The position numbers and the translations under genes were made by a program. From NCBI GenBank assembly GCA_050331575.1, contig JBHJGS010000021.1, positions 1-64,000 on the forward strand: a stretch of 64,000 nucleotides of DNA, in the 5' to 3' direction. Under the pieces are notes generated by a model, which worked only from the letters and a program-made list of their open reading frames with translations, was not told where the DNA came from and did not search any database. Of the stretch, positions 7,682-17,001 are shown in pieces (positions within the stretch are counted from its first letter, which is position 1; every line of letters starts with the position of its first letter). Source of the DNA: JBHJGS01 sp050331575 (GTDB taxonomy: Bacteria; Pseudomonadota; Alphaproteobacteria; Sphingomonadales; Rhodothalassiaceae).

Positions 7682-10600
7682 ATGCGCCTGATCCTGCCCT
7701 CTACCATCCTGCCCTTGACCGCGGTGCGTCCCGGGCCGCCGCATCTGCTGTGCATCGGCGCGGCGGTGGGCTGTGAGTTGGGCGAGCCTTCCACCCTGAT
7801 GACCAATCAAGCCGCCGGGCAATTGCTCGGCCAAAGCCCCGATCAGCAGCCGATCGATGCGGCTCAAGCCAAGCCCTATGGTGAGGTTCTGGTGGTTGGC
7901 GAGGCGCAGGCGCCCGGCGGCGAGCCGGTCAGCGAGATGACCGTGGGCGTGCGCGTCGGCGCCCTGACCAAGACGGTCCGCGTGGTCGGCGATCGCTATT
8001 GGTGGTGGGACAAGGCCGCCGCGCGCTGGACGCCGACCGCGCCGACGCCATTCACCCGCATGCCGCTCAGCTGGGACCGGGCCTATGGCGGGCCGGACTT
8101 CAAGCAGAACCCGATCGGCCGCGGCCATAAGGCGGCACAGGCGGTGCGCGACGGCCAGGCGGTGGCGCTGCCCAATCTGGAGGATCCCCGCCAGCCGATC
8201 ACAGCGCCGGAGGATGTGCGCTATCCCGCCGGGCTGTGGGCGCTGGACATCACCTGGCATGATCGAGCCTGCAAGGCCGGCAGCTATGATGAGGCCTGGT
8301 CGCAGGATCGCTTTCCCGCGCTGCCGCTGGATGCGGATCTGTCGCTGTTCAACGCCGCCCCGCAGGATCAGTGGGTCGACGGGCGCTTCCGCGGGGATGA
8401 GCCGGTGGACCTGCGCGGGCTGAGTGCGGCGCATCCGGCGCGCACCGGCCGGCTGCCCGGCCTGCTCGCCCGCGCCTTTGTGCGCCGGCACGCCAGCGAC
8501 ACGCTGCAAGAGATTGCCATGGGCCTGGAAACCCTTGTGCTGTTCGGCAGCACCGGCCAAGCGCTGCTGATCTGGCGCGGCACCGTGGAGGTGGCGGACA
8601 GTGACGCAGCGGATGTGGCGGAGTGCATGCTGGCGCTGGAGCGCTTGGGCGAGCCGCCGCTGCCGTTGGAGCATTATCGCGAGGTGCATCGGCTCCGAAC
8701 CGATCCCGACGAGCGGGGCCTGCATGCCTTGAATGACCGCCAGCTGATGCCGCCGTTGAGCGCTGAGGAGCTGGCGTCAGAGGCGGCGGAAGAAGAGGCG
8801 CTGAGGGCGGAGCGCAACGCGAAGCATCATGCGTTCGTCGACGACATCCTAAGCGAGATCGCCGCGGCAGGCGATGCCAATGCGGCCATGCAGGAGGCCG
8901 GCATGGACCCGGGCCCGGTCACGCAGGCGTTCCAGGACCTGAAGGCGACCGCGGCCAAACACAAGGTGGATCTGCCCGATGGGCTTCCCGCCGACCTGAC
9001 CGCCACCCCGGTGCAGCAGGCCATGGCCGATCAGGCGGCCCAGTTGCGCAAGGACATGGCTCCGGTGCTGGCGGCGTTGGACCAGATGCCGGTGATCACA
9101 CCGGAGCGGCTGGCCAAGGGGCAGGTCGACCTGGCCGCGGTGGTCAAGCAGGCCGATGCGGTGGGCGCTGCGGTCGACGCCCTGCCCGGCGCGGACCTGC
9201 CAGCACCCAGCCTGGATCCGCCGATGGACCTGGATCAAATCAACGACGCCGTCGCCGCAGCGGGGGATCAGCGCGCGCAGGTGGAAAACGCCCTGGCCGG
9301 GCTGCAGCAGGAGGCGGCCAAGCATGGCCAGGACATTCCGGGGATAACCGCCGATGCCGCGGCCCGGGACGAGGCCACCCGCAAGAGCCTCTACGACCGC
9401 GTGTTCGGACCGGTGGACGATGCGTCCACACCCGATCCGGAGCAATTGGCGCAGATGAGCGATGACGCATTTCTGGCGCAATCGCCGCTGGGTCCGGTCG
9501 CCGACACGGCACGGCTGGAGGCGCTGCTGGATCAGGATCGACTGACCAGCGAAGCCGGCCGGGCCGAGGTGCAAACCGAGCTGGACGCGCTGATCGCCGA
9601 TATTCAGGCCACGCTGCCAGACGGCGACGCCGCCGCGGCCGTAGCGCCAGGGCCGATGACCCCGGACCTGGCGCTGTATCTGGGCCAGCTGGTCGCCCAG
9701 GCCGCCCGCGACGGTCATTCCCTGGCCGGACGCGATCTGCATGGCGGGAATTTCAGCGGCGCGGCACTAGCTGGTGTCGATCTGTCCGGCGTCAATCTGG
9801 CCAATGCCAAGCTGAATGGCGCGGATTTGACCGGGGCCAATCTGACCGGCGCCCTATTGTATCAGGCCGACCTCACCGGTGCGATCCTGACCGGCGCCAT
9901 TTTGCAGGACGTCCAGGCGATCGAGACCGTGCTGACCGAGGCCCGCGCCGACCAGGCCGATTGGCGCAATGCGACCTTGTATCAATGCCATGGCGCGTCA
10001 GCCGCGCTCAACCGCGCCGATCTGTCCGGGGCCACGCTGAACGACTGCGACTTGACCCGGATCCAGGCCGAGAAGCTGACCCTGAGGGAGAGTTTTCTGC
10101 ATGACTGCCGCCTCTCCGGCGGAGATCTGAGCGGTGCGGCGGGGGCCGGAGCCACGCTGGTTTCCTGCGACCTGACCGACGCGATCCTGGAGGGCGCGGA
10201 TTTGAGCGGCGCCAATCTGCTGCAATGCCAGGCCGGCAACTGTCGCGCCGCCGGCGCCACTTTGGCCTGGACGGTTTTCGCCGATCTCCAGGCCGATGGA
10301 CTGATCGCCAGTGGCGCCCGGGCGGAGGGGATCAAGGTGGTTGGCCAGTCCTCGCTGCGCGGCGCGCGGCTGGATCGGCTGCACGCGGAGAATTCCGCGT
10401 GGCGCGGCTGCGATCTCACCGGCGCCAATCTGGCGCTGGCGCGGCTCAGCGCATCGGATCTGGGCGAGACCCGGCTTGGCGAGGCGCAGCTGGAGCGTGC
10501 CTGCCTGCGCAACGCCATATTGGCCAATGCCGATTGCACCGGGGCACAGGCGCGCGGGGCAGACTTTTTCCAAGCCCTGATGCGCAAGGTCGACCTGCGC

Positions 10601-10729
10601 AACAGCGATCTGACCGAGGCAATGCTGTACGCCGCCAATACCGGCGAAGCCCGCTGGCGCGATGCCCGTTTGGACGGCGCGGAAACGCATCTGACCCGGC
10701 AGGACAAGGAGCCCGCCGATGACGCCTGA
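7682..10729 (+). CDS. DUF2169 and pentapeptide-repeat fusion, T6SS effector adaptor
   Basis: A 1015-residue protein. Residues 1-330 match DUF2169 (KPYGEVLVVGEA, PLSWDRAYGG, NPIGRG, YPAGLWALD), a family of T6SS adaptors that load cargo onto VgrG. Residues about 360-640 are Ala/Gln/Asp-rich helical linker. Residues about 679-1000 are pentapeptide repeats (AxLxx, such as LNGADLTGANLTGA), which fold as a right-handed beta-helix. The fusion of adaptor and beta-helix is known in this family. It sits between vgrG2 (6 bases) and a second pentapeptide gene (11-base overlap). Its likely role is a chaperone/adaptor for spike-borne cargo, acting in the cytoplasm or as part of the spike. Confidence 0.88.
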   Translation: MRLILPSTILPLTAVRPGPPHLLCIGAAVGCELGEPSTLMTNQAAGQLLGQSPDQQPIDAAQAKPYGEVLVVGEAQAPGGEPVSEMTVGVRVGALTKTVRVVGDRYWWWDKAAARWTPTAPTPFTRMPLSWDRAYGGPDFKQNPIGRGHKAAQAVRDGQAVALPNLEDPRQPITAPEDVRYPAGLWALDITWHDRACKAGSYDEAWSQDRFPALPLDADLSLFNAAPQDQWVDGRFRGDEPVDLRGLSAAHPARTGRLPGLLARAFVRRHASDTLQEIAMGLETLVLFGSTGQALLIWRGTVEVADSDAADVAECMLALERLGEPPLPLEHYREVHRLRTDPDERGLHALNDRQLMPPLSAEELASEAAEEEALRAERNAKHHAFVDDILSEIAAAGDANAAMQEAGMDPGPVTQAFQDLKATAAKHKVDLPDGLPADLTATPVQQAMADQAAQLRKDMAPVLAALDQMPVITPERLAKGQVDLAAVVKQADAVGAAVDALPGADLPAPSLDPPMDLDQINDAVAAAGDQRAQVENALAGLQQEAAKHGQDIPGITADAAARDEATRKSLYDRVFGPVDDASTPDPEQLAQMSDDAFLAQSPLGPVADTARLEALLDQDRLTSEAGRAEVQTELDALIADIQATLPDGDAAAAVAPGPMTPDLALYLGQLVAQAARDGHSLAGRDLHGGNFSGAALAGVDLSGVNLANAKLNGADLTGANLTGALLYQADLTGAILTGAILQDVQAIETVLTEARADQADWRNATLYQCHGASAALNRADLSGATLNDCDLTRIQAEKLTLRESFLHDCRLSGGDLSGAAGAGATLVSCDLTDAILEGADLSGANLLQCQAGNCRAAGATLAWTVFADLQADGLIASGARAEGIKVVGQSSLRGARLDRLHAENSAWRGCDLTGANLALARLSASDLGETRLGEAQLERACLRNAILANADCTGAQARGADFFQALMRKVDLRNSDLTEAMLYAANTGEARWRDARLDGAETHLTRQDKEPADDA

Positions 10730-11783
10730 AGCCCTTCGCCAGGCCGCCGCCAACGGTGATGCGGTCTTCCGCCAAAGCTTGTCCCAGACGGATTTGCGCG
10801 CGCTGCCGTTGGGGCAGATCACGCTCTATGAATGCGATTTGGCCGGGGCGCGTTTGGATGGCGCGGTGCTGTCGGGGGCGGTTTTGGCCGAGTGCAATCT
10901 GTCCGGGGCCGGCTTGAGCGGCTTGGCCGCGGACGAGGCGGCCTTCCGCAACTGCACCATGGCCGGGGCAGATCTGCGCACCAGCCCGTTGAAGCAGGCG
11001 CTGTTCTCTGAATGCGATTTGTCCGGCGCGCGCTTTGACGGCGCGCAACTGGACGGTTTGGTGTTTCAGAATTGCTGCTTGAACGAGGCGATGTTCGTTG
11101 GGGCCAATCTCTCCGCGCTCACCTTCATCGACTGCCAGTTCAACGAGGTCGACCTGCGCGAGGCGTCGCTGGAAGGGGTGACGGTGACCGGCGGATCCTT
11201 GGCCACGGTCCAGCTGACCGGGACACGGCTGATCCGCTGCTTGATGATGGGCGCGGATTTGAGCGGGCGGGACCTGAGCGGCCAAGAAATCACCGCCTGC
11301 ACCTTGAAGGACTGCGACTTGAGCGGCGCGCGCCTGACCGGGGCCCGGCTACAGCGCAGCCTGCTGATCGGTGCGCGGATGACCGGGGCGGACTTCACAG
11401 AGGCCCAAGCCGACCAAGCCCAATTCACCGGCGCGGACGCGACCCAGGCAGTGTTCAGCCGCGCTCATCTGGACATGGCCAACTTCACCGGCGCCTATCT
11501 GGCGGGTGCCCGGTTTGACGGCGCGCGCATGCGCCAGGCGCAGCTGAAGGAAGTCGATGCCAATGGCGCGATCTTCACCGGCGCCCAGCTGAACGAGTCG
11601 GACCTGTCCTTGTCGGATCTGACCGAGGCCGACTTTTCCGGCGCCAGCCTGGTGCTGGCCAATCTGCATGGCGTGACGGACACGGACACGGTATGGCACA
11701 ATGCGGATAAGAGCCTGGCCCGGAGCACCGATGAGCGCTTGTTGCGGGCGCAGCGTTACGACCCCTCGGAGGCGAGCCCATGA
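10719..11783 (+). CDS. Pentapeptide-repeat protein of the T6SS module
   Basis: A 354-residue protein made almost entirely of pentapeptide repeats (for example GADLSGRDLSGQEI, CDLSGARLTGARL), predicted to form one long beta-helix. A short non-repeat cap lies at the N-terminus and a polar tail at the C-terminus. It overlaps the preceding gene by 11 bases and the following DUF3540 gene by 4 (ATGA), so it is translated as part of the operon. It resembles the C-terminal half of the DUF2169 protein and may have arisen from it or pair with it. Biochemical role unknown. Confidence 0.85.
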   Translation: MTPEALRQAAANGDAVFRQSLSQTDLRALPLGQITLYECDLAGARLDGAVLSGAVLAECNLSGAGLSGLAADEAAFRNCTMAGADLRTSPLKQALFSECDLSGARFDGAQLDGLVFQNCCLNEAMFVGANLSALTFIDCQFNEVDLREASLEGVTVTGGSLATVQLTGTRLIRCLMMGADLSGRDLSGQEITACTLKDCDLSGARLTGARLQRSLLIGARMTGADFTEAQADQAQFTGADATQAVFSRAHLDMANFTGAYLAGARFDGARMRQAQLKEVDANGAIFTGAQLNESDLSLSDLTEADFSGASLVLANLHGVTDTDTVWHNADKSLARSTDERLLRAQRYDPSEASP

Positions 11784-12427
11784 CCGCAAGCCGCGCAGTC
11801 TCACCGCTGCCCGCACCGGCTGATACCGCCGTTCTGGCGCGCACCGACCCGGCATTGATCACCGCGACGGTTCATCAGGTCACCCAGCGCAGCGGCCGCC
11901 GGATTGCCAGCCTTGCCCTGGACGAAGGCGAGATCGAGGCGGTTCAAGCGGTCAGCTGCCTGGTGGCCCCGCTGCCCGGAGACCGGGTGCTGCTGACCCG
12001 GGATGAGGCCGGCTTGGCCTATATTCTGGCTGTGCTCGACCGGCCGTCCGGCCAGCCGGCGATCCTGGATGTGCCCGGAGCATCGCAACTGTCGCTGCAG
12101 GCGCCGGAGGCGCAGATCAGCGCGGACCGCCTGACCGTGCGCGCGTGCGACGGCGCTTTCCTGATCGGGCGGCTGCGGCTGATCGGCCAAAGTCTGAAAC
12201 AGCTGTTCGGCCGGATCGACGCCCGCGCGGTCAGCATCCATCGCGATGCCGCCTTGCTGGACGACCGCGCCAAGACCGCGACCCGCCGGGTCGAGGGGAT
12301 TGACCATGCCCGCGCCGGCGCCCGCGTCGACCAGGTCGACGGTCCGGCCAGTGCACGCGCGCACACCGCCGTGCACAGCGCCCGCAAGGACATGCGCCTG
12401 GACGGCGAACGCATCAATTTGGGTTAG
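11780..12427 (+). CDS. DUF3540 domain protein, T6SS accessory
   Basis: A 215-residue soluble protein starting at an ATGA overlap with the pentapeptide gene. The N-terminal part (GDRVLLTRDEAGLAYILAVL) is OB-like. The middle (SLQAPEAQISADRLTVRA) looks like a beta-prism needle, and the C-terminus (HRDAALLDDRAKTATRRVEG) is charged. Assignment rests on overall resemblance and on the conserved order DUF2169, pentapeptide, DUF3540, DUF4150 in T6SS cargo modules. It may extend the VgrG needle or cap the tip; function not established. Confidence 0.75.
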   Translation: MTASRAVSPLPAPADTAVLARTDPALITATVHQVTQRSGRRIASLALDEGEIEAVQAVSCLVAPLPGDRVLLTRDEAGLAYILAVLDRPSGQPAILDVPGASQLSLQAPEAQISADRLTVRACDGAFLIGRLRLIGQSLKQLFGRIDARAVSIHRDAALLDDRAKTATRRVEGIDHARAGARVDQVDGPASARAHTAVHSARKDMRLDGERINLG

Positions 12428-12443
12428 GGGGGAGGACACAGAC

Positions 12444-12851
12444 ATGTTCGCAAATGCGCAAGGCCCCGCACCGGCCACCAGCATGGCGTTTCCGGATGTG
12501 TGCAAGACGCCGACCCCGGCCGGGCCGATCCCGATCCCCTATCCCAATGTCGCGATGGCGTCGACCGCGGTCCCAAGCCAGGTCAAGGTGTTTGTCCAGG
12601 CCACGCCCGCGCACAACATGATGACCCAGGTGCCGATGAGCAATGGCGACAATGCCGGCGTCGCCATGGGCCTGGTGTCGCAACTGGTGATGGGTCCGTG
12701 CCGGCACATGAAAGGCTCCTTCACCACCATGATCGGCGGGGCGCCGGCGACACGGATGCTCGACACCACGGGCCAGAACGGCATGGCCCCGAACGCCGTG
12801 GGCACCACCTTGTCCCCGTCCCAGCCCAAAGTGCTCATTCTGGCGCCGTGA
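12444..12851 (+). CDS. DUF4150 PAAR-like spike-tip protein
   Basis: A 135-residue protein with the DUF4150 features: a CKTPTPAGPIPIPYPN segment, a central MSNGDNAG, and CRHMKGS near the end of the domain. PAAR-like proteins sharpen the VgrG tip and often carry toxins, but here nothing follows the tip fold, so cargo must be non-covalent or lie in another protein. The start at 12444 follows a strong GGGGGGAGGA site and lies 16 bases after DUF3540. Its stop overlaps the GTG of the next gene. Confidence 0.85.
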   Translation: MFANAQGPAPATSMAFPDVCKTPTPAGPIPIPYPNVAMASTAVPSQVKVFVQATPAHNMMTQVPMSNGDNAGVAMGLVSQLVMGPCRHMKGSFTTMIGGAPATRMLDTTGQNGMAPNAVGTTLSPSQPKVLILAP

Positions 12852-14629
12852 CCGTGCAAGCTGAGCGGCTGCTGGCCGCCGCACGCAGCCATTTGGACGC
12901 GGGCCGACCGGACGCGGCAGAAAGCCTGCTAGGCGATCTTCTGCAGGCCGAACCGAACCATCCCGACGGCCTGCACATGCTGGCGACGATGCGGCTGGGA
13001 CAGGACCGCCCCGATCAGGCCGAAGAGATCCTCGTGCGCCTGACCACCGCCTTCCCCGACCGCGCGGCCTATCTGACCAGCTTGGCGACCCTTTATGTGC
13101 GCCGCGGCGACCTTGCAGCGGCCAAGGCTGCCTATGAACGCGCCCAGCTTCTCGATCCGATGCAGGCGGACCCGCCTTTGGCGCTGGCGGCTCTGGCCAT
13201 TGATGACGGCGATCATGCCGGCGCCGAAACATGGCTGGACCGGGTGCTGGATCTGGCACCGGACAAGCCGGCCGGCTGGCTGCTGCTGGCGCAACTGGCG
13301 CTGTCCCAGCAGCGCCTGGCCGAAGCGGAGGCGGCGCTGCGCCGCTGCGTGAAGATCGCGCCGGACCATCGGCCCGGTCTGCTCAGCCTGGCCCAATTGC
13401 TGTTGCAACAGGACCGGGCGGACAAGGCCGAGGCAGTTCTGGCCGAGGCGCTTTTGTCTGCCCCGCGCGACCCGGAGTTGGAAGGTCTGCGCGCGCAGGC
13501 CCTGGTGCGCCTAGATCGGGGCGAGCAAGCCCTGAAGCTGGCGCAGCGGGCCGCTGCGGTGGCGCCCGGCCATGCCGCTGTGCAAGCCGCCGCTGGACGT
13601 GTGCATCTGGCAACAGGCGATGCCGCCGCGGGTCTCCGCTATCTCGGCCAGGCCAGCAAAGCCGCCCCGGACGACCCGGCCCCGCTGGCGGAACTGGCGC
13701 TCGCCCTGCATCAGACCGGCGATGATCACCGCGCGCTGGCAGTGGCGCAGGCAGCGCGCCAGCGCTCGCCGGACCCAGGACCGGTGCGCCCGCTGCTGGC
13801 TGCGCTGCTGATCCAGTCCGGCGCCCTGCGCGAGGGGCTGGCCGAACGGCCCGACGCCCGCACCGCTGCTCCTGACGGTCCGGTCTGCCTGCGCATCGAC
13901 GGACGCCCGGAACCGGCCCTGGCGCTGGCCGGCCTGATCACCCGGATCAATCCGCTGCCGTGCCTGACCGGCCCGGGCGGGCGCGAGATCGCACAGTTCC
14001 TGCCGGATATCCGATACGAGCCCGCCGCTGCGGCCGAAGTGCCGTGCCTGGACCTGACCAACCTGGCGCCGGCGCTGCTCCGGCCCGAGGAAAACCGGTT
14101 GAGCGAGCCGGCCTTGCCCTTGCCCTGTTTATCTGGGCCAGCTTTAACTGGGCCCGCTTTATCTGGGCCCGCTTTATCTGGGCCAGCTTTATCTGGGATG
14201 CCGGGGCAAATGGGCCCGCCTTGCCTGGCCGTGGACGCGGCCGCGGACGAGCGCCGGCTGACCGGCCTACGCCTGCTTGCCCAGGCGGTCGAGCGCGCCG
14301 GCGCGCGCTGGCCGGTCATGCGCTTTGCCCCGACGCCGGAGGCGGAAGAGATCGGGCAATTGCGCCATTTTGCCCAGATCTTGGGACGCCCGTCGCTGGT
14401 GGCCGGCACCGCCTCCACGGCGACGGCCCTGGCCGGGGCGCTGGGCTTGACCGGTCTGGTGCTTGTGCCGGCCGATGCGCCGTGGTGGTGGGCGGCCGAT
14501 GAGACCGGCCGCGCGCGCTTCTTTGCCAATCTTCGGATCGTCCGCGCCCGGCTGGGTGAGCCGGCGGACCGGCTGGCCGCCCGGCTGGATCAGGCGCTGG
14601 ACGCGCTGCTGGCGCCCAGCACCGCGTGA
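12848..14629 (+). CDS. TPR-repeat protein at the end of the T6SS module
   Basis: A 593-residue protein that starts at a GTG overlapping the DUF4150 stop (GTGA). Residues 1-310 are about eight tetratricopeptide repeats (for example AEEILVRLTTAFPDRAAYL). Residues about 420-460 are a Gly/Pro/Ala/Leu linker with five 5-residue repeats. The C-terminal 130 residues (VPADAPWWWAADETGRARFF) recall the end domain of TPR glycosyltransferase-like proteins, but catalytic residues could not be recognised. The coupled position suggests a scaffold or chaperone for the spike cargo; an enzymatic role is speculative. Confidence 0.7.
   Translation: MTVQAERLLAAARSHLDAGRPDAAESLLGDLLQAEPNHPDGLHMLATMRLGQDRPDQAEEILVRLTTAFPDRAAYLTSLATLYVRRGDLAAAKAAYERAQLLDPMQADPPLALAALAIDDGDHAGAETWLDRVLDLAPDKPAGWLLLAQLALSQQRLAEAEAALRRCVKIAPDHRPGLLSLAQLLLQQDRADKAEAVLAEALLSAPRDPELEGLRAQALVRLDRGEQALKLAQRAAAVAPGHAAVQAAAGRVHLATGDAAAGLRYLGQASKAAPDDPAPLAELALALHQTGDDHRALAVAQAARQRSPDPGPVRPLLAALLIQSGALREGLAERPDARTAAPDGPVCLRIDGRPEPALALAGLITRINPLPCLTGPGGREIAQFLPDIRYEPAAAAEVPCLDLTNLAPALLRPEENRLSEPALPLPCLSGPALTGPALSGPALSGPALSGMPGQMGPPCLAVDAAADERRLTGLRLLAQAVERAGARWPVMRFAPTPEAEEIGQLRHFAQILGRPSLVAGTASTATALAGALGLTGLVLVPADAPWWWAADETGRARFFANLRIVRARLGEPADRLAARLDQALDALLAPSTA
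14126..14200 (+). repeat. Five 15-bp tandem repeats in the TPR gene
   Basis: Five consecutive 15-base units (consensus GCTTTATCTGGGCCM) with one to three differences each, encoding a repeated GPALS-like pentapeptide. They are A/T-richer than the flanks and in frame, so copy-number change would alter linker length without a frameshift. Confidence 0.9.
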
Positions 14630-14740
14630 TCGACGGCTGTCCGATTCATAGGTTTAGAGTGTTGCGTCCGGCCTCCGTGATCACCGACGTTGAGCCAATG
14701 AGATCGGGCGACGCGCTGGCGCATCATCCGATCCATCGCA

Positions 14741-14795
14741 ACTTGCTCTGACCGATTGGTTTCGCACAGCGAGTCCAATCGGTCCGATAGTGCTC
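14741..14795 (-). repeat. REP-like palindromic element after the AhpD-like gene
   Basis: Starts at the stop codon of the minus-strand gene. It has a perfect 9-base stem (14751-14759 with 14775-14783) around a 15-base loop that holds the 19-mer shared with 5036-5054. No T run follows, so it is not a typical intrinsic terminator. Confidence 0.6.
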
Positions 14796-15364
14796 TATTC
14801 CGCGGCTTTCACCGACGGCGCGGTCCAATCGAATTTCGCGAACGGCGCGTCGACCGGGGTGTCGGCCAGATGGTTGGTGTAGTTGGACAGCACCTTGTGC
14901 GACAGCACCAGCAGGATATCCAGGATATTGGCCTTGGTGTATCCGGCGTTCAGGAACGCATCGACCTCGGATTCCGCGACAAAGCCGCGATTGACCGTCA
15001 GCGCGATGGTAAAGGCGCGCAGCGCCTCCAGCTTGGCGTCGGCGATCGGCTGCTCATTGCGGATCGCCTCGATGACATCATCGTCGACCTTGTCATTCTT
15101 GGCCAGCATGGTGTGCGCGGGGACGCAATAATGGCAGCGATTGACCACATTGATGGTCAGCCACACGACATGGGTTTGGTCCGTGGTCAGGCTGGAGTCG
15201 CCGATCAGCTTGCCGAGCATCTGATAGGCTTCCAAATGCTGCGAGCTTTCCGCCATCACGCCGTGCAGATTGGGCACCATGCCATAGGCTTTCTGGGAGG
15301 CTTCCAGAAGCGGCTTGGACCCGGCGGGCGCGGTCTCGATGGTATGAATGTCGAATTTCGCCAT
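14795..15364 (-). CDS. AhpD-like/carboxymuconolactone decarboxylase family protein
   Basis: A 189-residue all-helical protein of the AhpD/CMD superfamily. The active-site signature is NRCHYCVPAH, with two Cys separated by two residues and a His three residues on, as in alkylhydroperoxidase-like peroxidases. Such proteins reduce peroxides or act as small redox enzymes in the cytoplasm. The start at 15364 gives the normal family length. It is monocistronic and followed by a palindromic repeat. The physiological substrate is not evident. Confidence 0.85.
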   Translation of the reverse strand: MAKFDIHTIETAPAGSKPLLEASQKAYGMVPNLHGVMAESSQHLEAYQMLGKLIGDSSLTTDQTHVVWLTINVVNRCHYCVPAHTMLAKNDKVDDDVIEAIRNEQPIADAKLEALRAFTIALTVNRGFVAESEVDAFLNAGYTKANILDILLVLSHKVLSNYTNHLADTPVDAPFAKFDWTAPSVKAAE

Positions 15365-15738
15365 GGGATTGGTCTCCGTGCGGCTGTCAAGGGCGCGCTG
15401 CGGAAACAGCTGCCCGCAGCGCACCCAAAAGGGTGGTCCGCTGCCGCACCCATTTCAAGGAAGCACGCTTTCACAGCAGGGTGACGCGGCGGCAGCCTTC
15501 AAGCCGTCGGCAAGACCTGTTAGCGTAAGCGGGCGTGTACTGCGGGACTCATCCTTGTCCGCCGCCATCGGACACTGATCATGTCCGAGCTGGGTCTGGC
15601 TTGCTTGGCGCGCGTCCGCTTCGCCCGGACCGCCGAGGACGCTCTGCTGCCTGGCCGGGTGCGTCGCTTCACCACAGGCCAGGCAGACGCCAGCTGCAAG
15701 GAACAGCCGCATCGCCAATAACACTTGGAGGAGTTTCT
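15365..15738. other. 374-bp intergenic region, no gene recognised
   Basis: Separates the divergent AhpD-like and sulfotransferase genes and so should hold both promoters. No convincing promoter boxes, hairpins or coding sequence were recognised. A minus-strand reading frame with a hydrophobic start crosses it but has no family resemblance. Confidence 0.5.
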
Positions 15739-16776
15739 GTGCGCAAACCGCTTTCATTCATTCATATCGGACTTCCGAAATGTGGTAGCACCTTTCTTCA
15801 AAACATTTATTCCAATGCGCCGAATACCGCCACTTTCGCGTTGGATGTTTTGAATGACTGGGTGGCGAAGACTGTATCGGAAGGCGGGCAGCCGCCCACG
15901 CTTCCCCGCGTTTCTCTGCCCGCCGAACTTGTCGCCGCGCAGCAGCAGGGCAAAACTCTGTTTGCCTCCACGGAACGCCTGAGCGTTCCGTTTCTTCACC
16001 AGGCCGATATCGAACAGGCTCTGCCCGCCCATCGGTCGCTGATCGCGCGCACCTTGGCGCATCAAGAGCTGAGCGATCATATCTGGCTGATGGTCCGCGA
16101 CCCGATTGCCTGGATCCGGTCGATGCATACGCAGAGCATCAAGCAGGGCGCGTTTGATGACGCCCAAACCTTTTTGGCGCGCCATTGGCCGACACTTCAG
16201 CATGGGCTGGATTTGGAGGGACATCTTGAGGTTTGGACCTCGGCCATCCCTCATCTTCTGCTAACTCCGCTGGAGACCCTTCAGGATGACGAGGAGGCAA
16301 CCTTGAAAAGCGTCGAAGCCTTCTGTGGAGCCCCAGCGCCGCCGGCCGCGCTGCGCGCGCGCCTGGCGCAGATGTCGTTGGTGCGAAACCGGTCGTTCAA
16401 GCAAAGGCTACCATATTTGGCGGCGTTCAATCGGCAGACCGCCCTGATGAAGCAGGCCGTTGAAAGCCTGCCGCACAATCAGCCGGACTTGTCACCGTTT
16501 GTGCAATCCTCGCTGAAGCTGGGCCTTGCTCAGCAGAACTTTCAGCGGTTTGTCGCCGAGACGATCAAGGATGCCGACTTCACCGCTATTGTGGAAGACC
16601 TGCAGGTGCCCGATGCAGAGGCCTTCGCGGCGTTCCGCCTTGATCAAGAGCAGGCTGACTGGATTGCGCAGCGCTTTCTGCGGCCGCTGACAGAGCAACA
16701 GCGTGTGCCCGCCGCGCTGGCGTCATCCTACGCCGACAGCCTTCACCAAGCCACACACCACCCCAGCCATGCCTGA
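15739..16776 (+). CDS. Sulfotransferase family protein
   Basis: A 345-residue protein starting at a GTG with a strong GGAGGAG site 6 bases upstream. The N-terminal IHIGLPKCGSTFLQ is the 5'-phosphosulfate-binding loop that holds the sulfate donor PAPS. WLMVRDPIAWIRSM at about 115-130 fits the 3'-phosphate-binding segment. It would transfer sulfate to a carbohydrate or other acceptor. Codon use is less G+C-rich than the T6SS genes, as in the neighbouring TonB receptor. Its stop overlaps by 8 bases the start of a broken hydrolase reading frame. The acceptor is unknown. Confidence 0.75.
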   Translation: MRKPLSFIHIGLPKCGSTFLQNIYSNAPNTATFALDVLNDWVAKTVSEGGQPPTLPRVSLPAELVAAQQQGKTLFASTERLSVPFLHQADIEQALPAHRSLIARTLAHQELSDHIWLMVRDPIAWIRSMHTQSIKQGAFDDAQTFLARHWPTLQHGLDLEGHLEVWTSAIPHLLLTPLETLQDDEEATLKSVEAFCGAPAPPAALRARLAQMSLVRNRSFKQRLPYLAAFNRQTALMKQAVESLPHNQPDLSPFVQSSLKLGLAQQNFQRFVAETIKDADFTAIVEDLQVPDAEAFAAFRLDQEQADWIAQRFLRPLTEQQRVPAALASSYADSLHQATHHPSHA

Positions 16777-16921
16777 CCAGCGACAGACACCGAAGATTGC
16801 CTATTGTGAGAGCGCGCAAGGCGCCCTCGCCTACGTCCATCACGCCGGCCAAGATCCGGTCCGCCGGATTGGACTGTTGTTGCACCGCAACACCCCCCAA
16901 GGCAAATCAATGGCGGGATAG
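16769..16921 (+). pseudogene. 5' fragment of an alpha/beta hydrolase gene
   Basis: A 50-codon frame whose first 28 codons (QGALAYVHHAGQ) match the N-terminus of the hydrolase encoded at 20132-20884. After codon 28 the similarity stops and an unrelated tail runs to a stop. The last 28 bases of the similar part (16826-16853) are identical to 20174-20201 and in the same frame. It overlaps the sulfotransferase stop as a coupled downstream gene would, so it appears to be the original start of the hydrolase gene, or of a lost paralogue. Confidence 0.65.
16826..16853 (+). repeat. 28-bp direct repeat, left copy
   Basis: Identical to 20174-20201. Both copies encode LAYVHHAGQ in frame. They bracket 3.3 kb that carries the TonB-dependent receptor. 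Confidence 0.9.
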
Positions 16922-17001
16922 AAAATGTCGTTTAACGGCACCGTTCGGTGGTTATGCTACCTCACAAGTGCGTCATTTCGCAATAATCAAAGGAGGAATG
17001 C

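Noticed and set aside
15455..15757. Minus-strand 100-codon frame with a hydrophobic start upstream of the sulfotransferase
   Set aside because: Overlaps the sulfotransferase start and its ribosome-binding site; no lipobox match and no family resemblance.
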